Shown here piece by piece: positions 9,551 to 18,487 of a stretch of 64,000 bases of DNA. Source of the stretch: an uncultured Bacteroidota bacterium. GTDB taxonomy: Bacteria > Bacteroidota > Bacteroidia > UKL13-3. The notes beneath the pieces were generated by a model. The model made no database searches. It had not been told where the DNA came from and worked only from the letters and a program-made list of their open reading frames with translations. The DNA lies in the NCBI GenBank assembly GCA_903897855.1, contig CAIUDH010000100.1, positions 36,498 through 100,497 on the forward strand. The letters run 5' to 3'. The first letter of the stretch is position 1, and every line of letters starts with the position of its first letter. A program made the translations under genes and the position numbers.

Positions 9551-9644
9551 CTCCTTTTTTAAAATTGAAAGGCGAAGATACGCAAGATTGGACAATAGGC
9601 AATGTAGAATTGGCAATGGAGGCGAGGCGAATTCTCACCATCCA

Positions 9645-11417
9645 TTATTTCTCCAGCACTTTGAAATAGTCTTTTACTTTTTGTTTATAGTAATTATTAA
9701 GGCTTGGCGACACCGTTTTGAGGTACTCAGCTTCCTTGTTTTTCTGCCTTATATATTCCTCCATAGAGGGTGGCATGTGCTGCGTGGGGGCTTGTCCGGC
9801 ATGCGACTCACGCTGATTATCCTGTTCTCGCTCACGCTCTGCTTTCTCACTTTCCAATAATCGCGTTAAAATATCTTGCTGACGTTTCATCGTCTCTGTT
9901 TCAAGCTGTTTATATACCAACTCTTTCTCCGTCTGTTCCATCAATTCCTGCAGTTTCTTTAGATCGCCGAGTTCAGTCCCGTTCCCCCCTTCTTCTTTCT
10001 TTAGTTGATCCTGAATAGTTTGAAGATACCGGCGCAGAGCAGCCTGCTGTGCCGCCATTTTGGCAAACTCTTCACTCATCTGTCCCGGTTTCATTTGGCC
10101 CTCTTTCATTCTTTGCTTCATATCGCCCATCTTCTTATTCAACTCTTCCTGCATTTTACGCACTGAAGCTGCACTTGGCTTCTTGCTTTTACCCGTTTTG
10201 CTCCCTTTTCCTCCTGGCTTCTTGCAACTACCATTACCACTTTTTTTACTCTGCTCCTGCTGTTGTTGCTCGTCCTGCATTTGCTTCAGTGCCTCACTCA
10301 GCATCACCGCGAGATTATTTACACTCGTCATCACATACTGCCCCTTATTGCGCGCATCCGCCACTCTACGGTCGCCCATGGCCTTGATAGCCTCATGCAT
10401 ATTGCCATTAATATTCCCTATTTCACGATTTATAAATGCTTCAATTTTGACTTGGCGTTTGCTCAACGCAAAAAGACTATCCTCGATAATTTTTGCATCA
10501 TCTTTTAAATCTTTTTGGCGTTGCCCTGCAGCTACAAACTGTGGGTTATACCCATTTAGCTTTTCCATTTCTTTCATGAGTGCTTCCTCATCATATGAAA
10601 GTTGAATCAGGTTTTCTAAGATGCCCCTAAGTGTATTAATATCTTCTTCCAGCTCCTTCGATTCGGCATCTTCCAACCCCTTTTCAATCTTATCTTTCAT
10701 CTCCTGCATTTTCTTGGCAGCATTTTTCTGATTTTTTGAGGCTTTGTCTTTTTTGCCTTTGCTTAAATTGTCGCTACTCTGTTTCTGTTCATTGTTGATC
10801 TCGTCCTGTTCTTGTTTGGTATCTTCAATATCTTTAGGCTCTTCCAATTCTTTATTTTCCTTTTTCACCTCCTCCAACTGTTTTTCAATATCATCCATCT
10901 TCTTATTCATTTCATCCTGCTTCTCTTTAATGTCTTTAGGATCGGACTCTTTCTTTTCTGCCTCCTGGGCTAGTTTTTCCTGCTCCTGTTTAAGTTTATC
11001 CAAATCATCCAACGCTTTCTGTACTTTTTCTTCCACCTTCGCCTGTTTAAACATCTGCAGATTTCGGTCAAGCTCCTTTTCCACTTCCTTATCAGTCAAC
11101 TTCATTTTATCGAGCTGCTCTTGTATCTGCTCCTTGTTACCTTGGTCGAGCATCTTTTGCAACTGTTCAAACAGCTGCTTCATCTCAGGAGTCATTACCT
11201 CCTCCAAGAGTCGCTGCAGCTCTTTTTGTTTTTCGAGCAGTGCATCATTGGGCTTGTTATTTTCATTTTGCTTTACATTGTTCTGGTCATTTTTCTTAGA
11301 TAATTCTTCTAGTTTTTGTTGCAACGCTTTTTGCTTGTCAATCAAATCCTGAATTTGTTTTTTATCCTGCCAGGTGAGTGTTTTCTTATCGAGTAGTTTT
11401 TTTTTGCAACTCATCAA
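9645..11417 (-). CDS. DUF4175-type protein, C-terminal coiled-coil half (frameshifted)
   Basis: This half has 590 residues and is extraordinarily rich in Lys, Glu, Gln and Asp, with long coiled-coil stretches (about 10-270 and 400-560) and a basic Gly/Ser/Lys linker (near 390-420). It has no start-like N-terminus: the first residues (MMSCKKK) merely arise from the frame in which the upstream half is read, and the two frames overlap in a run of nine A (11397-11405). If one A is skipped, the upstream half continues directly as ...ELQKKLLDKKTLTWQDKK, giving one protein of about 1120 residues, the usual size of DUF4175 proteins of Bacteroidota as I recall it. I read it as the second half of one gene, whether broken, mis-sequenced or expressed by slippage. 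The function of the family is unknown. Confidence 0.8.
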   Translation of the reverse strand: MMSCKKKLLDKKTLTWQDKKQIQDLIDKQKALQQKLEELSKKNDQNNVKQNENNKPNDALLEKQKELQRLLEEVMTPEMKQLFEQLQKMLDQGNKEQIQEQLDKMKLTDKEVEKELDRNLQMFKQAKVEEKVQKALDDLDKLKQEQEKLAQEAEKKESDPKDIKEKQDEMNKKMDDIEKQLEEVKKENKELEEPKDIEDTKQEQDEINNEQKQSSDNLSKGKKDKASKNQKNAAKKMQEMKDKIEKGLEDAESKELEEDINTLRGILENLIQLSYDEEALMKEMEKLNGYNPQFVAAGQRQKDLKDDAKIIEDSLFALSKRQVKIEAFINREIGNINGNMHEAIKAMGDRRVADARNKGQYVMTSVNNLAVMLSEALKQMQDEQQQQEQSKKSGNGSCKKPGGKGSKTGKSKKPSAASVRKMQEELNKKMGDMKQRMKEGQMKPGQMSEEFAKMAAQQAALRRYLQTIQDQLKKEEGGNGTELGDLKKLQELMEQTEKELVYKQLETETMKRQQDILTRLLESEKAEREREQDNQRESHAGQAPTQHMPPSMEEYIRQKNKEAEYLKTVSPSLNNYYKQKVKDYFKVLEK

Positions 11418-13008
11418 TTTGCTTTTGCAACTCTTTTACTTCCTTATAAGTATCATTCATTTTCTTCTCTACCTCCTTGTCCTGTTTGTTGGCCTCCAAA
11501 CGCATTTGAGCATTGCTAGGGGCCGTATAAAGAAGTGCTTTGCTTCTCGTCGACTTTGCCCCATTAACAGCATCATTATCTGAAACTTCAAAATAGTATT
11601 CAATGGCTTCTTCCGCTACAATGTTAATCGAATTTAGATCGAACAGATGAAAAAACTTCTGAGGTAAGGTATAAGAACTAATATTTATAGGTACAGAAAT
11701 TATCTTGTCCTTTAGATGTGCGCTGTCGGCCGATTTTAAAAATTTATAATTAAATGTAAGTCGTGAGAAACCGTGATCATCGTCAATATCGCCAGCATAA
11801 TAATAGATTTTATTACTCAGCGAATCCTTCATTTCCACGACACTTATGGCTGGGTACTCGTCTGCAATAACATTTATTTGAAATGGAATAGAGTCCTTGC
11901 CCTGCACCCGTGAATTGTTGGTCGTGATACTATAGTGTTCGTTTTTTAGAAATCTTCTGGAATAGGTAAACGTTTCGCTATTTTTCTTGGTAGCCTGTGT
12001 TGATAAACCCTCAAAGCTCAGTATGACCTCGTCCACATTGGAAGTGCCAAAAGTCCAGGTAACGGTGCTTCCCGCGGGGACAACCAAGTCGCCAGTATTT
12101 TCAATGAGCTCGTCTTTCTTAGTGAGATAGTTTGGATAACTGACAAGCGCTGTAAAATTAAGGAGCACCGGCTTGGGCAGCACTTCGATCTCGTACATCT
12201 TACTAGAGAAACCCGAGGCGAAAAAAGAAATGGCTGTGTTTTTTTGTAGATTGTGCATGGGAAAAGTAAAATGCAAGGCATCCAATTTCTCCATTTTGTA
12301 TTTTTGACCATCCATGATCAAATAAACTTCAGCCGGAAGTTCGGTGCCACTAACTTTTAGATTTACATCGAAATCTTCATGTTGCAAAGCTTGCATTTTC
12401 TCCTTCTCTGGATAAAAGTTGAAAGGGGCTGCTTTCTCAAAAAACTTTGTCGGATTACTCAGTCGAAGTGTGCTCTCAGTTATAATTCGTGAATTTATAA
12501 AGATTATTCCTAAAAAAAACAACAATGATGGGACAGCATATTTAAGGTGCTTTTTGTTCTCTTTAAAATTGATTGCGTTACTAAATGGTATTGGTTTAAG
12601 CTCTTGTATTTTTTGGTCGATAGAGGCGTGCAACAATTCGCTATCACTAGAGTTGGCCAAGGTATGAAGTTGGAGTGCGTTTAATAATTTGTCCTGCACA
12701 TCGGCAAAATGAATGCCAATAATACTTGCGGCCTGTTCATAGTTTATGGTATGGCTTAGCTTATAAAGTTTGGAGAGCGGAGTAAAGATATATTTTGCAA
12801 GTATAAATAGGCCGATACCCAAAAACGAGAAGGTGATAGCCAAACGGAGATTGGAGTTAAACTCTCCGAAATACTCCATGACCACGGCAATAATATAGGC
12901 AGTAAGAATTCCGGCAAAGGTATAGATGGCACCACGCAACAACTGATTTTTATAGTATTTACGTATAAAAGCATCCAGCTTTTGAATTAGTATGCTATAA
13001 TTGTTCAA
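11386..13008 (-). CDS. DUF4175-type membrane protein, N-terminal half (frameshifted)
   Basis: This half has 540 residues. Two membrane segments lie near the N-terminus (about 26-48 and 56-78), a third near 157-175, then a large beta-rich extracytoplasmic region with bacterial Ig-like features. The reading frame ends in ...DELQKKTTR just where a coiled coil begins, directly after an A9 run, and the coiled coil continues in another frame (9645-11417). The topology fits the DUF4175 family: membrane anchor, periplasmic domain, then a charged coiled-coil tail. The start is TTG at 13008; an in-frame stop eight codons upstream and the absence of an ATG near the conserved N-terminus support it. An envelope role is likely, but no function is established. 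It appears to be first in an operon with manC and a TPR gene. Confidence 0.8.
   Translation of the reverse strand: MNNYSILIQKLDAFIRKYYKNQLLRGAIYTFAGILTAYIIAVVMEYFGEFNSNLRLAITFSFLGIGLFILAKYIFTPLSKLYKLSHTINYEQAASIIGIHFADVQDKLLNALQLHTLANSSDSELLHASIDQKIQELKPIPFSNAINFKENKKHLKYAVPSLLFFLGIIFINSRIITESTLRLSNPTKFFEKAAPFNFYPEKEKMQALQHEDFDVNLKVSGTELPAEVYLIMDGQKYKMEKLDALHFTFPMHNLQKNTAISFFASGFSSKMYEIEVLPKPVLLNFTALVSYPNYLTKKDELIENTGDLVVPAGSTVTWTFGTSNVDEVILSFEGLSTQATKKNSETFTYSRRFLKNEHYSITTNNSRVQGKDSIPFQINVIADEYPAISVVEMKDSLSNKIYYYAGDIDDDHGFSRLTFNYKFLKSADSAHLKDKIISVPINISSYTLPQKFFHLFDLNSINIVAEEAIEYYFEVSDNDAVNGAKSTRSKALLYTAPSNAQMRLEANKQDKEVEKKMNDTYKEVKELQKQIDELQKKTTR
11397..11405 (-). other. A9 homopolymer at frameshift junction
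   Basis: There are nine consecutive T on the given strand (A on the coding strand), exactly where the two DUF4175 frames meet. Eight A would make one continuous frame. Such runs are prone to transcriptional slippage, replication slippage and sequencing miscalls; the sequence alone cannot separate these. Confidence 0.9.
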
Positions 13009-13168
13009 GAATGAATCTGATTTTATTAGTTAAAATTTGGGTTTAAGAAATCAATGTACGAATATACACATTATTGATTTTATGGTTTATGCGGTATGTA
13101 AAAAATAGGTAAATGGCCTAAGAACAAGGCTAGCGTATTTGGTATGACACCACTCCTGCCGCGACATT

Positions 13169-15145
13169 TTAATGATTCGGGTGTTCTTCGTTTGGATAAA
13201 TGCGTGTAACAACCAAGTTCTTCCGCGGGTTCACCAAAAGTGGCACCTTCTCTACCGTGAGTGAGCTGGTATCCAATCCAAAGGCTTTCGATTCGCTCAT
13301 GGATAACCCCTTCAAGGCGTCATAACTATCCATAATAAACTCTTCGTAAACTGGCAAATCGTAATCGTTGGCCAATTGACGTTCACTAATTACAAACTTA
13401 AAATCACCTTGTATATTATGCTTCATTAGGGCCTGATAACGGCTCATATTATTGAATTCGGCCTTTGCAACCATATCATCGATAACTTTTCGAAATAAGG
13501 CATTAATTCGTTGCTCCACCCTAAAACCGAGATTGAAATCGACGCGGAATATTTTTTCAGGCACCAAGGTGTGTACCACAAATTCTTTTCGATAAGGGTC
13601 GTCGCTTACATTAATATGTAAAAACCAATACACGTCGGCACGTTTCGGCTGCTTGTTGAGGATGGAATAAATAATTTTCGACTCTATTAATTTCGGATTG
13701 TCGCCTGCCGTAAAATACACTAAGTTAGTGGCCTGTTTGGCGATACTTTCATCATTGCTGACATCAATGAATATGGGCAAGTAATCCTTTATTTTAAGAA
13801 ATGAAACGAATCTTTTTTTAATCGCTGCCGCTTTAAACCAAACCCACATTATAAATATGAGCCCCAAACAAATGAGTAAGGTAACCCATCCTCCATGCGG
13901 GAATTTTTTTAAGTTGGCTACAAGGAAACAAAGTTCAAGAAAAAGATACCCTATCAGGTAAAACCAAACAAATCCTTTATTCATCCGATGTAAAACGAGG
14001 TAATGAGTAACCAGCACCGTGGTTGATAACATCGCAAGTGTTATTGCCAAACCATAAGCTGCGCCCATATTTGCACTCTCTTTAAAAATAAGAACGATTC
14101 CGATACAACCGAACATTAAAATCCAGTTGATACTTGGAACATACACCTGACCCCTTGCCTCGGTAGGGAATTTGATCCGAACTTTAGGCCAAAAGTTAAG
14201 CCGCATCGCCTCATTCACGATGGTGTATGAACCCGTAATTAACGCCTGTGATGCAATGATAGCAGCCATGGTAGCGATGAGGATCCCAACCAACAAAAAC
14301 TTCTCAGGCATAATGGCGAAAAATGGATTTACGCTACTCCCAATTTCGCTTAACGATTTCCCTTCAAATTGCATAAGCCAGGCACTTTGCCCCAAGTAAT
14401 TGCATACCAAGGCAATCTTCACAAAAGTCCAACTTACTCTGATATTCGACTTACCACAATGGCCTAAATCGCTATACAAGGCCTCAGCCCCAGTAGTACA
14501 AAGAAATACGGCGCCTAAAAGCCAAAAGCCACCAGGTGTATTTACCACCAAATTTAGTGCATAATAGGGGTTAAGGGCTCCAAAGATGGCTGGATTACGC
14601 GATATCTGCGTTAGCCCTAAGACGAGCAGCATTGAAAACCAAATAATCATTAAAGGCCCAAAAAATTTACCTACGATGCTAGTGCCGAACTGTTGAATAA
14701 AGAAAATGGCAACGATAATACCGATGACAATTGGGACCACTGGAATATCATATTGTGGATACTTCAGTTGAAGACCCTCTATGGCAGAAGCCACCGAGAT
14801 GGGGGGGGTAATTAAACCATCGGCCAATAACGCAGCACCACCAATTATAGCGGGGATATGCAACCATGGCTTCGTGCGCCTTACAATGGCATAAAGCGAA
14901 AAAATTCCTCCTTCCCCTTTGTTGTCTGCATTTAGAGTAATGATGACATATTTTAACGTCGTAAGTAACGTTAACGTCCAGAAAATACACGACACCCCTC
15001 CAAAAACCAATTCCTTGGTAATAATGCTGTCGCCTATTATCTCCTTTAATACGTATAGTGGAGACGTGCCTATATCGCCATAAATAATCCCCAGCGTTAT
15101 AATTAAGCCGGCAGAACTTACCTTGTTTAAATGTGATTTATCCAC
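13169..15145 (-). CDS. kup: KUP-family potassium transporter
   Basis: This is an inner-membrane K+ uptake protein of 658 residues, normal for the KUP/HAK/KT family. The N-terminus (ITLGIIYGDIGTSPLYVLKE) is the family hallmark, and DNKGEGGIFSLYAI and TGAEALYSDLGHCG are conserved loops. About twelve hydrophobic segments fill the first ~430 residues, followed by a cytoplasmic C-terminal domain of ~220 residues. The family is thought to work as K+/H+ symporters. The gene stands alone: 160 bases separate it from the DUF4175 gene downstream, and the upstream tyrosine-phosphatase gene is divergent. Confidence 0.93.
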   Translation of the reverse strand: MDKSHLNKVSSAGLIITLGIIYGDIGTSPLYVLKEIIGDSIITKELVFGGVSCIFWTLTLLTTLKYVIITLNADNKGEGGIFSLYAIVRRTKPWLHIPAIIGGAALLADGLITPPISVASAIEGLQLKYPQYDIPVVPIVIGIIVAIFFIQQFGTSIVGKFFGPLMIIWFSMLLVLGLTQISRNPAIFGALNPYYALNLVVNTPGGFWLLGAVFLCTTGAEALYSDLGHCGKSNIRVSWTFVKIALVCNYLGQSAWLMQFEGKSLSEIGSSVNPFFAIMPEKFLLVGILIATMAAIIASQALITGSYTIVNEAMRLNFWPKVRIKFPTEARGQVYVPSINWILMFGCIGIVLIFKESANMGAAYGLAITLAMLSTTVLVTHYLVLHRMNKGFVWFYLIGYLFLELCFLVANLKKFPHGGWVTLLICLGLIFIMWVWFKAAAIKKRFVSFLKIKDYLPIFIDVSNDESIAKQATNLVYFTAGDNPKLIESKIIYSILNKQPKRADVYWFLHINVSDDPYRKEFVVHTLVPEKIFRVDFNLGFRVEQRINALFRKVIDDMVAKAEFNNMSRYQALMKHNIQGDFKFVISERQLANDYDLPVYEEFIMDSYDALKGLSMSESKAFGLDTSSLTVEKVPLLVNPRKNLVVTRIYPNEEHPNH

Positions 15146-15351
15146 TTATTTTTTAAAAATAAAGTTGCGAAATTAGTTATGTTATCACACTTAAACGATA
15201 AAAATTTCAAGAATGTAATTTATTTTACAAAACAGGAACTCCAAACCGATTTTATTCAACTAAGGGGCTCTGTATTAGAAGATAATTTTTTACTGGCACC
15301 GTTTCATAGATTAAAATAAATGTTAAGCTTGAACAGAATCAATATAAAAAT

Positions 15352-15359
15352 TAATTTTG
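15352..15359 (+). promoter_or_regulatory. promoter -7 element (TAATTTTG) of the phosphatase gene
   Basis: TAATTTTG matches TAnnTTTG. A CTTG at 15328-15331 lies 20 bases upstream, a plausible -33 element. The start codon follows 9 bases after the motif, so the transcript leader would be only a few bases long. Confidence 0.5.
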
Positions 15360-15368
15360 CCCTAAATC

Positions 15369-15806
15369 ATGAAAATACTTTTTACCTGCCTTGGCAATAT
15401 TTGCCGCAGCCCAATTGCTGAAGGTGTGCTGAGAAAAAAAATAAGTGCGTTAGACCTACCGTGGCAAGTAGCATCGAATGGCACCAACAGGTTCCATAAA
15501 GGGGAACCGGCTGACCCAAGAACGATTTCAGTATGCAAAAAAAATGGAGTAGACATAAACAGTCATATTGCCCGCCGATTTAAAACCAGCGATTTTAAAG
15601 AGTATGATCTAATCATATGTATGGCAGAAGATGTATTTGACGAGCTACAGCAGTTTGTTACCGATAATGCCCAACTCAAAAAAGTGGTGGTGAAATCAAT
15701 TAAAGACCCCTGGTATGGAAACCAAGATGGTTTTGACGAATGCTATCAAGCGATTGCAAATTATTGCGATATCCTTATTGATGAAATACGTGCTTTGAAA
15801 CCTTGA
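15369..15806 (+). CDS. low-molecular-weight protein-tyrosine phosphatase
   Basis: This cytoplasmic phosphatase has 145 residues. The P-loop CX5R(S) is CLGNICRS with nucleophile Cys7 and Arg13, right at the N-terminus as in all LMW-PTPs. The general-acid loop is DPWYG (about residue 115), with the usual Asp-Pro-Trp/Tyr pattern. Members dephosphorylate tyrosine kinases of exopolysaccharide assembly or arginine-phosphorylated proteins; no kinase or polysaccharide operon is adjacent, so the substrate is unknown. It is a single-gene unit with its own promoter, divergent from kup. Confidence 0.92.
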   Translation: MKILFTCLGNICRSPIAEGVLRKKISALDLPWQVASNGTNRFHKGEPADPRTISVCKKNGVDINSHIARRFKTSDFKEYDLIICMAEDVFDELQQFVTDNAQLKKVVVKSIKDPWYGNQDGFDECYQAIANYCDILIDEIRALKP

Positions 15807-15949
15807 AAATCGATCTTTGCTAATCGTAAATTTACACATCCACGAATGTAGCATTCTTGTTATTTTGTTTTAAAAAGCTAATTAATACAGCTACTTCGCC
15901 TTGATATCAAAAAAATTACGTAATTAGCAACTTTTAATAATTTAATTTG

Positions 15950-16498
15950 ATGTACATAAAAAGGAAACTAGACTATTTTTCAATAATAATGCTGAGCGTA
16001 TTATTATTCATTTCGGGAAGTTGTAAGAAAAATGAAACAATACCCCCAGTAGGAGAGCCTTATAAAGGAGGTAAAGTTTTTTATATCGACAACACAGGTC
16101 AGCATGGGTTAGTGGCGGCAAACGCCGATCTTGGCACCGGCAGTCCTTGGGGTTGTAAAGGGGTGGCCATAGGTGGCGCCGATGGTACAAGCCTAGGCAC
16201 TGGAAACCAGAATACCATTGACATTGCCACTAGCTGTAGTGAAGCTGGCACTGCTGCTAGACTTTGTAACGATTTGGTACTAGACGGATATAGCGACTGG
16301 TACTTGCCCTCAAAGGAGGAACTTAATTTATTATATCAACAAAGAATGCTCATCGGAGGCTTTGCTAAAGACACCTACTGGAGTTCCTCAGAGGTGAATA
16401 CAATTTGTGCTTGGATTCAGAGTTTTGATAACGGCACTCAATTTGGCACTACAACGAAAGACTACGGCACAAATTTACGTCCCATTCGTGCTTTTTAG
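15950..16498 (+). CDS. DUF1566 (Lcl-like) domain lipoprotein
   Basis: This protein has 182 residues. The signal peptide ends in ISGSC (lipobox GSC, lipid on Cys25), followed by a KKN linker. The rest is a DUF1566/Lcl C-terminal-type domain: GGKVFYIDNTGQHGLVAA at the start, GYSDWYLPSKEELNLLY in the middle, YWSSSE, and a final NLRPIRAF motif. The domain is found in surface adhesins and many Bacteroidota lipoproteins, where it is usually of unknown function. The ATG at 15950 is preferred to the TTG directly before it. It is flanked by 143 bases upstream without a clear promoter and converges with the HAD phosphatase gene. Confidence 0.82.
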   Translation: MYIKRKLDYFSIIMLSVLLFISGSCKKNETIPPVGEPYKGGKVFYIDNTGQHGLVAANADLGTGSPWGCKGVAIGGADGTSLGTGNQNTIDIATSCSEAGTAARLCNDLVLDGYSDWYLPSKEELNLLYQQRMLIGGFAKDTYWSSSEVNTICAWIQSFDNGTQFGTTTKDYGTNLRPIRAF

Positions 16499-16574
16499 CG
16501 GAAGAGTATAGTTCACTTATGCACCCCTCAGCTACAGTATCATTCTGTATTGCCTTTCCAAATAATTACGATTG

Positions 16575-17237
16575 TTAGTGACTGCTTAGGTTAGGCAATA
16601 AATCCAGACTAAATTCATCAAGCGATTTGAGTTTAGCATCTGCAATGGCCAATCTTGGATCATCGTGCCTATGTTTGTCGGGCACAGCAACACAAAACAT
16701 TCGTGCAGCCTTGGCGGCAAGAATGCCATTAAGTGAATCTTCAAACACAACACACTCTCCAGGATATACATTCAGGGCTTGTGCTGTGGAGATAAATATC
16801 TGCGGGTGTGGTTTACCGAAAGTTTCACGTTCGCCTGAACGTGTCACAATAAAATACTTTTGGAAGGAGAGCTTTTCAATGACCGCGCTAATCAATACTT
16901 CGGCCGATGACGAGGCCAAGGCCATCGGAATTTTTCTATCGTAAAACAACTCTAATGTTTGGTATACGCCTGGGAGTGCTTCTCCCTTCTCTAAAATAAG
17001 TTTCTGCATCATCGCAATAATTTCTACTTCCACCTGTTTCTTCGACTTCTTAGTGAATGGGTGCCTATCGTAAACAAATTGGACCGCTTCATCAAGTCGA
17101 AGCCCTTCTACCTGCCGAAGAAAATCATCGTCGATAAAAACACCGACGCTCTCATAAAGAAATCGTTCGGCATATTTCCAAAAAGGTTCGCTATCAATGA
17201 GCAAACCATCCATATCAAAAATTGCTGCTTTAATCAT
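16575..17237 (-). CDS. HAD-superfamily hydrolase, sugar-phosphatase type
   Basis: This protein has 220 residues and the fold of beta-phosphoglucomutase and sugar phosphatases. Motif I is FDMDGLLIDSEP (nucleophile Asp8, acid/base Asp10), motif II is LASSSAEV, motif III GKPHPQIF, and motif IV VFEDSLNGI. A helical cap (about 15-85) sits between motifs I and II. It resembles the hexitol/2-deoxyglucose-6-phosphatase group more than true beta-phosphoglucomutase, but specificity cannot be read from the sequence. Its start lies 8 bases after the VOC-protein gene, so the two are co-transcribed. Confidence 0.85.
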   Translation of the reverse strand: MIKAAIFDMDGLLIDSEPFWKYAERFLYESVGVFIDDDFLRQVEGLRLDEAVQFVYDRHPFTKKSKKQVEVEIIAMMQKLILEKGEALPGVYQTLELFYDRKIPMALASSSAEVLISAVIEKLSFQKYFIVTRSGERETFGKPHPQIFISTAQALNVYPGECVVFEDSLNGILAAKAARMFCVAVPDKHRHDDPRLAIADAKLKSLDEFSLDLLPNLSSH

Positions 17238-17245
17238 CTAAAAAA

Positions 17246-18310
17246 TTAGTTCAAATCCGTCTTTTTATTAAATCGCAACGCCTTCAGCATCCAATTGGGT
17301 AAAGGCTTTGTCGCATCTCGTTTCTTTAAATTAAAATACCATCCCCATTTTTTCAGGATCGGTACTTTATGTGCCTCAACATATTCAATTAGAGTCCCGT
17401 CGGGGTCTTCATTATATGCAAAATGCCCGGCAGCATCACCCATTTCAAAACTATCGGCACTGTCGACCGTAAAAGGGTATCCCATCTTTCTACAATCCTC
17501 TTTTACTAATTTCATTCCCACCACGTCAAAACAGAGATGAATATAGCCTTGATCGCCCCAGAGCCGATTCTCAAATATTTTCCGAGGTTTATAGTCTATG
17601 GCTTGAATCAATTCGATACTACAGGGTCCTACCAGCTTACTAAATGCACCCGTGCGTTCAGCGTCTTGCTTGAGAAGTAATCGCCTGAATTTCATGTCTC
17701 CTCCTGGAAACTCATTCCACTCATCGTATAAACCTTCCACATCGTAAGCTAAATTTTTAATCCCCAGGACACCTGTATAAAAGTTCATGGCCTTTTCCAT
17801 AGAGCTCACCGCAATGGTTACACCAGCAATGCCACCACACAAATGGCCGGATTGCATAAACCAATAATCATCTTCCACCATCTGAAATTTGTTGCCGTAA
17901 GGATCTTCCAAATAAAAGGTAAGCTTGCCTTGTGGGTCGTTATGTAACTCACCTAATACTTTCAGATTTTCTTTTATGTACCATAGATAAACCAACCTGA
18001 TATCCTTACATCTTATTTTTACAATCTGTATTCCTGTATCGCCTAAATTTACTTTAAAGGAGGCGGGCTGGGCCTTCCGGCTTTTATATTCCCAAATTTC
18101 AAAACCTCCACCACCTTGCATATTCACCGCAAGCGCAGCGTAACGGTGATGCACCTCACCTCCTGTATAACGTGTCATTAATGGAGCAGGAGCAGCATCA
18201 TTAAAAATTACCACATCGGTTCCAAAATATTTACTGTACCATTTCCAAGCTTCCTTGGCATTGGTAACGCCAATACCTACTTGCTGTATTCCAGTTATAA
18301 TTTTTTGCAT
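17246..18310 (-). CDS. two-domain VOC (glyoxalase/dioxygenase-fold) protein
   Basis: This protein has 354 residues: two vicinal-oxygen-chelate domains (about 5-145 and 155-310) and a C-terminal tail rich in Trp, Lys and Phe. Start motifs are GIQQVGIGVTNAKEAWKWY and GVTIAVSSMEKAMNFYTGVLG; DPYGNKFQMVE and DPDGTLIEYVEAH are the strand-end motifs that usually carry a metal-ligand Glu. The family includes glyoxalases, extradiol dioxygenases and 4-hydroxyphenylpyruvate dioxygenase, but the match is only at fold level and no partner pathway is nearby. A TATCTTCG sequence 5 bases upstream of the ATG (18315-18322, reverse strand) is a near-consensus -7 element. The gene is in an operon with the HAD phosphatase. 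Confidence 0.8.
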   Translation of the reverse strand: MQKIITGIQQVGIGVTNAKEAWKWYSKYFGTDVVIFNDAAPAPLMTRYTGGEVHHRYAALAVNMQGGGGFEIWEYKSRKAQPASFKVNLGDTGIQIVKIRCKDIRLVYLWYIKENLKVLGELHNDPQGKLTFYLEDPYGNKFQMVEDDYWFMQSGHLCGGIAGVTIAVSSMEKAMNFYTGVLGIKNLAYDVEGLYDEWNEFPGGDMKFRRLLLKQDAERTGAFSKLVGPCSIELIQAIDYKPRKIFENRLWGDQGYIHLCFDVVGMKLVKEDCRKMGYPFTVDSADSFEMGDAAGHFAYNEDPDGTLIEYVEAHKVPILKKWGWYFNLKKRDATKPLPNWMLKALRFNKKTDLN

Positions 18311-18467
18311 GGTGCGAAGATAAAAGTTTTACTTTAGATTGGCTTTCTTGAGGAATTTAGCGCAACAGCAAGAATTCAGTGATTACGGTCAGGCGCTCGT
18401 TCCTTATGTTCACACTCTCCATTCCATTAATAACGTATTAGATAGTACTTTTTTTGATACGATACCG

Positions 18468-18475
18468 TACCTTTG
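18468..18475 (+). promoter_or_regulatory. promoter -7 element (TACCTTTG) of the DHH operon
   Basis: This is an exact match to TAnnTTTG, identical to the element in front of bshA, 12 bases ahead of the start codon. It supports the ATG at 18488 rather than the earlier frame opening at 18473, which overlaps the motif. Confidence 0.5.
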
Positions 18476-18487
18476 CAACTACAAAAA

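Noticed and set aside
10049..11583. Ser/Cys/Phe/Leu-rich frames on the + strand opposite the DUF4175 coiled coil
   Set aside because: They arise from Lys/Glu/Gln codons read in reverse, with no family features or promoter.
17246..18310. 4-hydroxyphenylpyruvate dioxygenase
   Set aside because: The two VOC domains are present, but the conserved HPPD end motifs are not recognisable and no tyrosine-degradation gene is adjacent; left as a general VOC protein.
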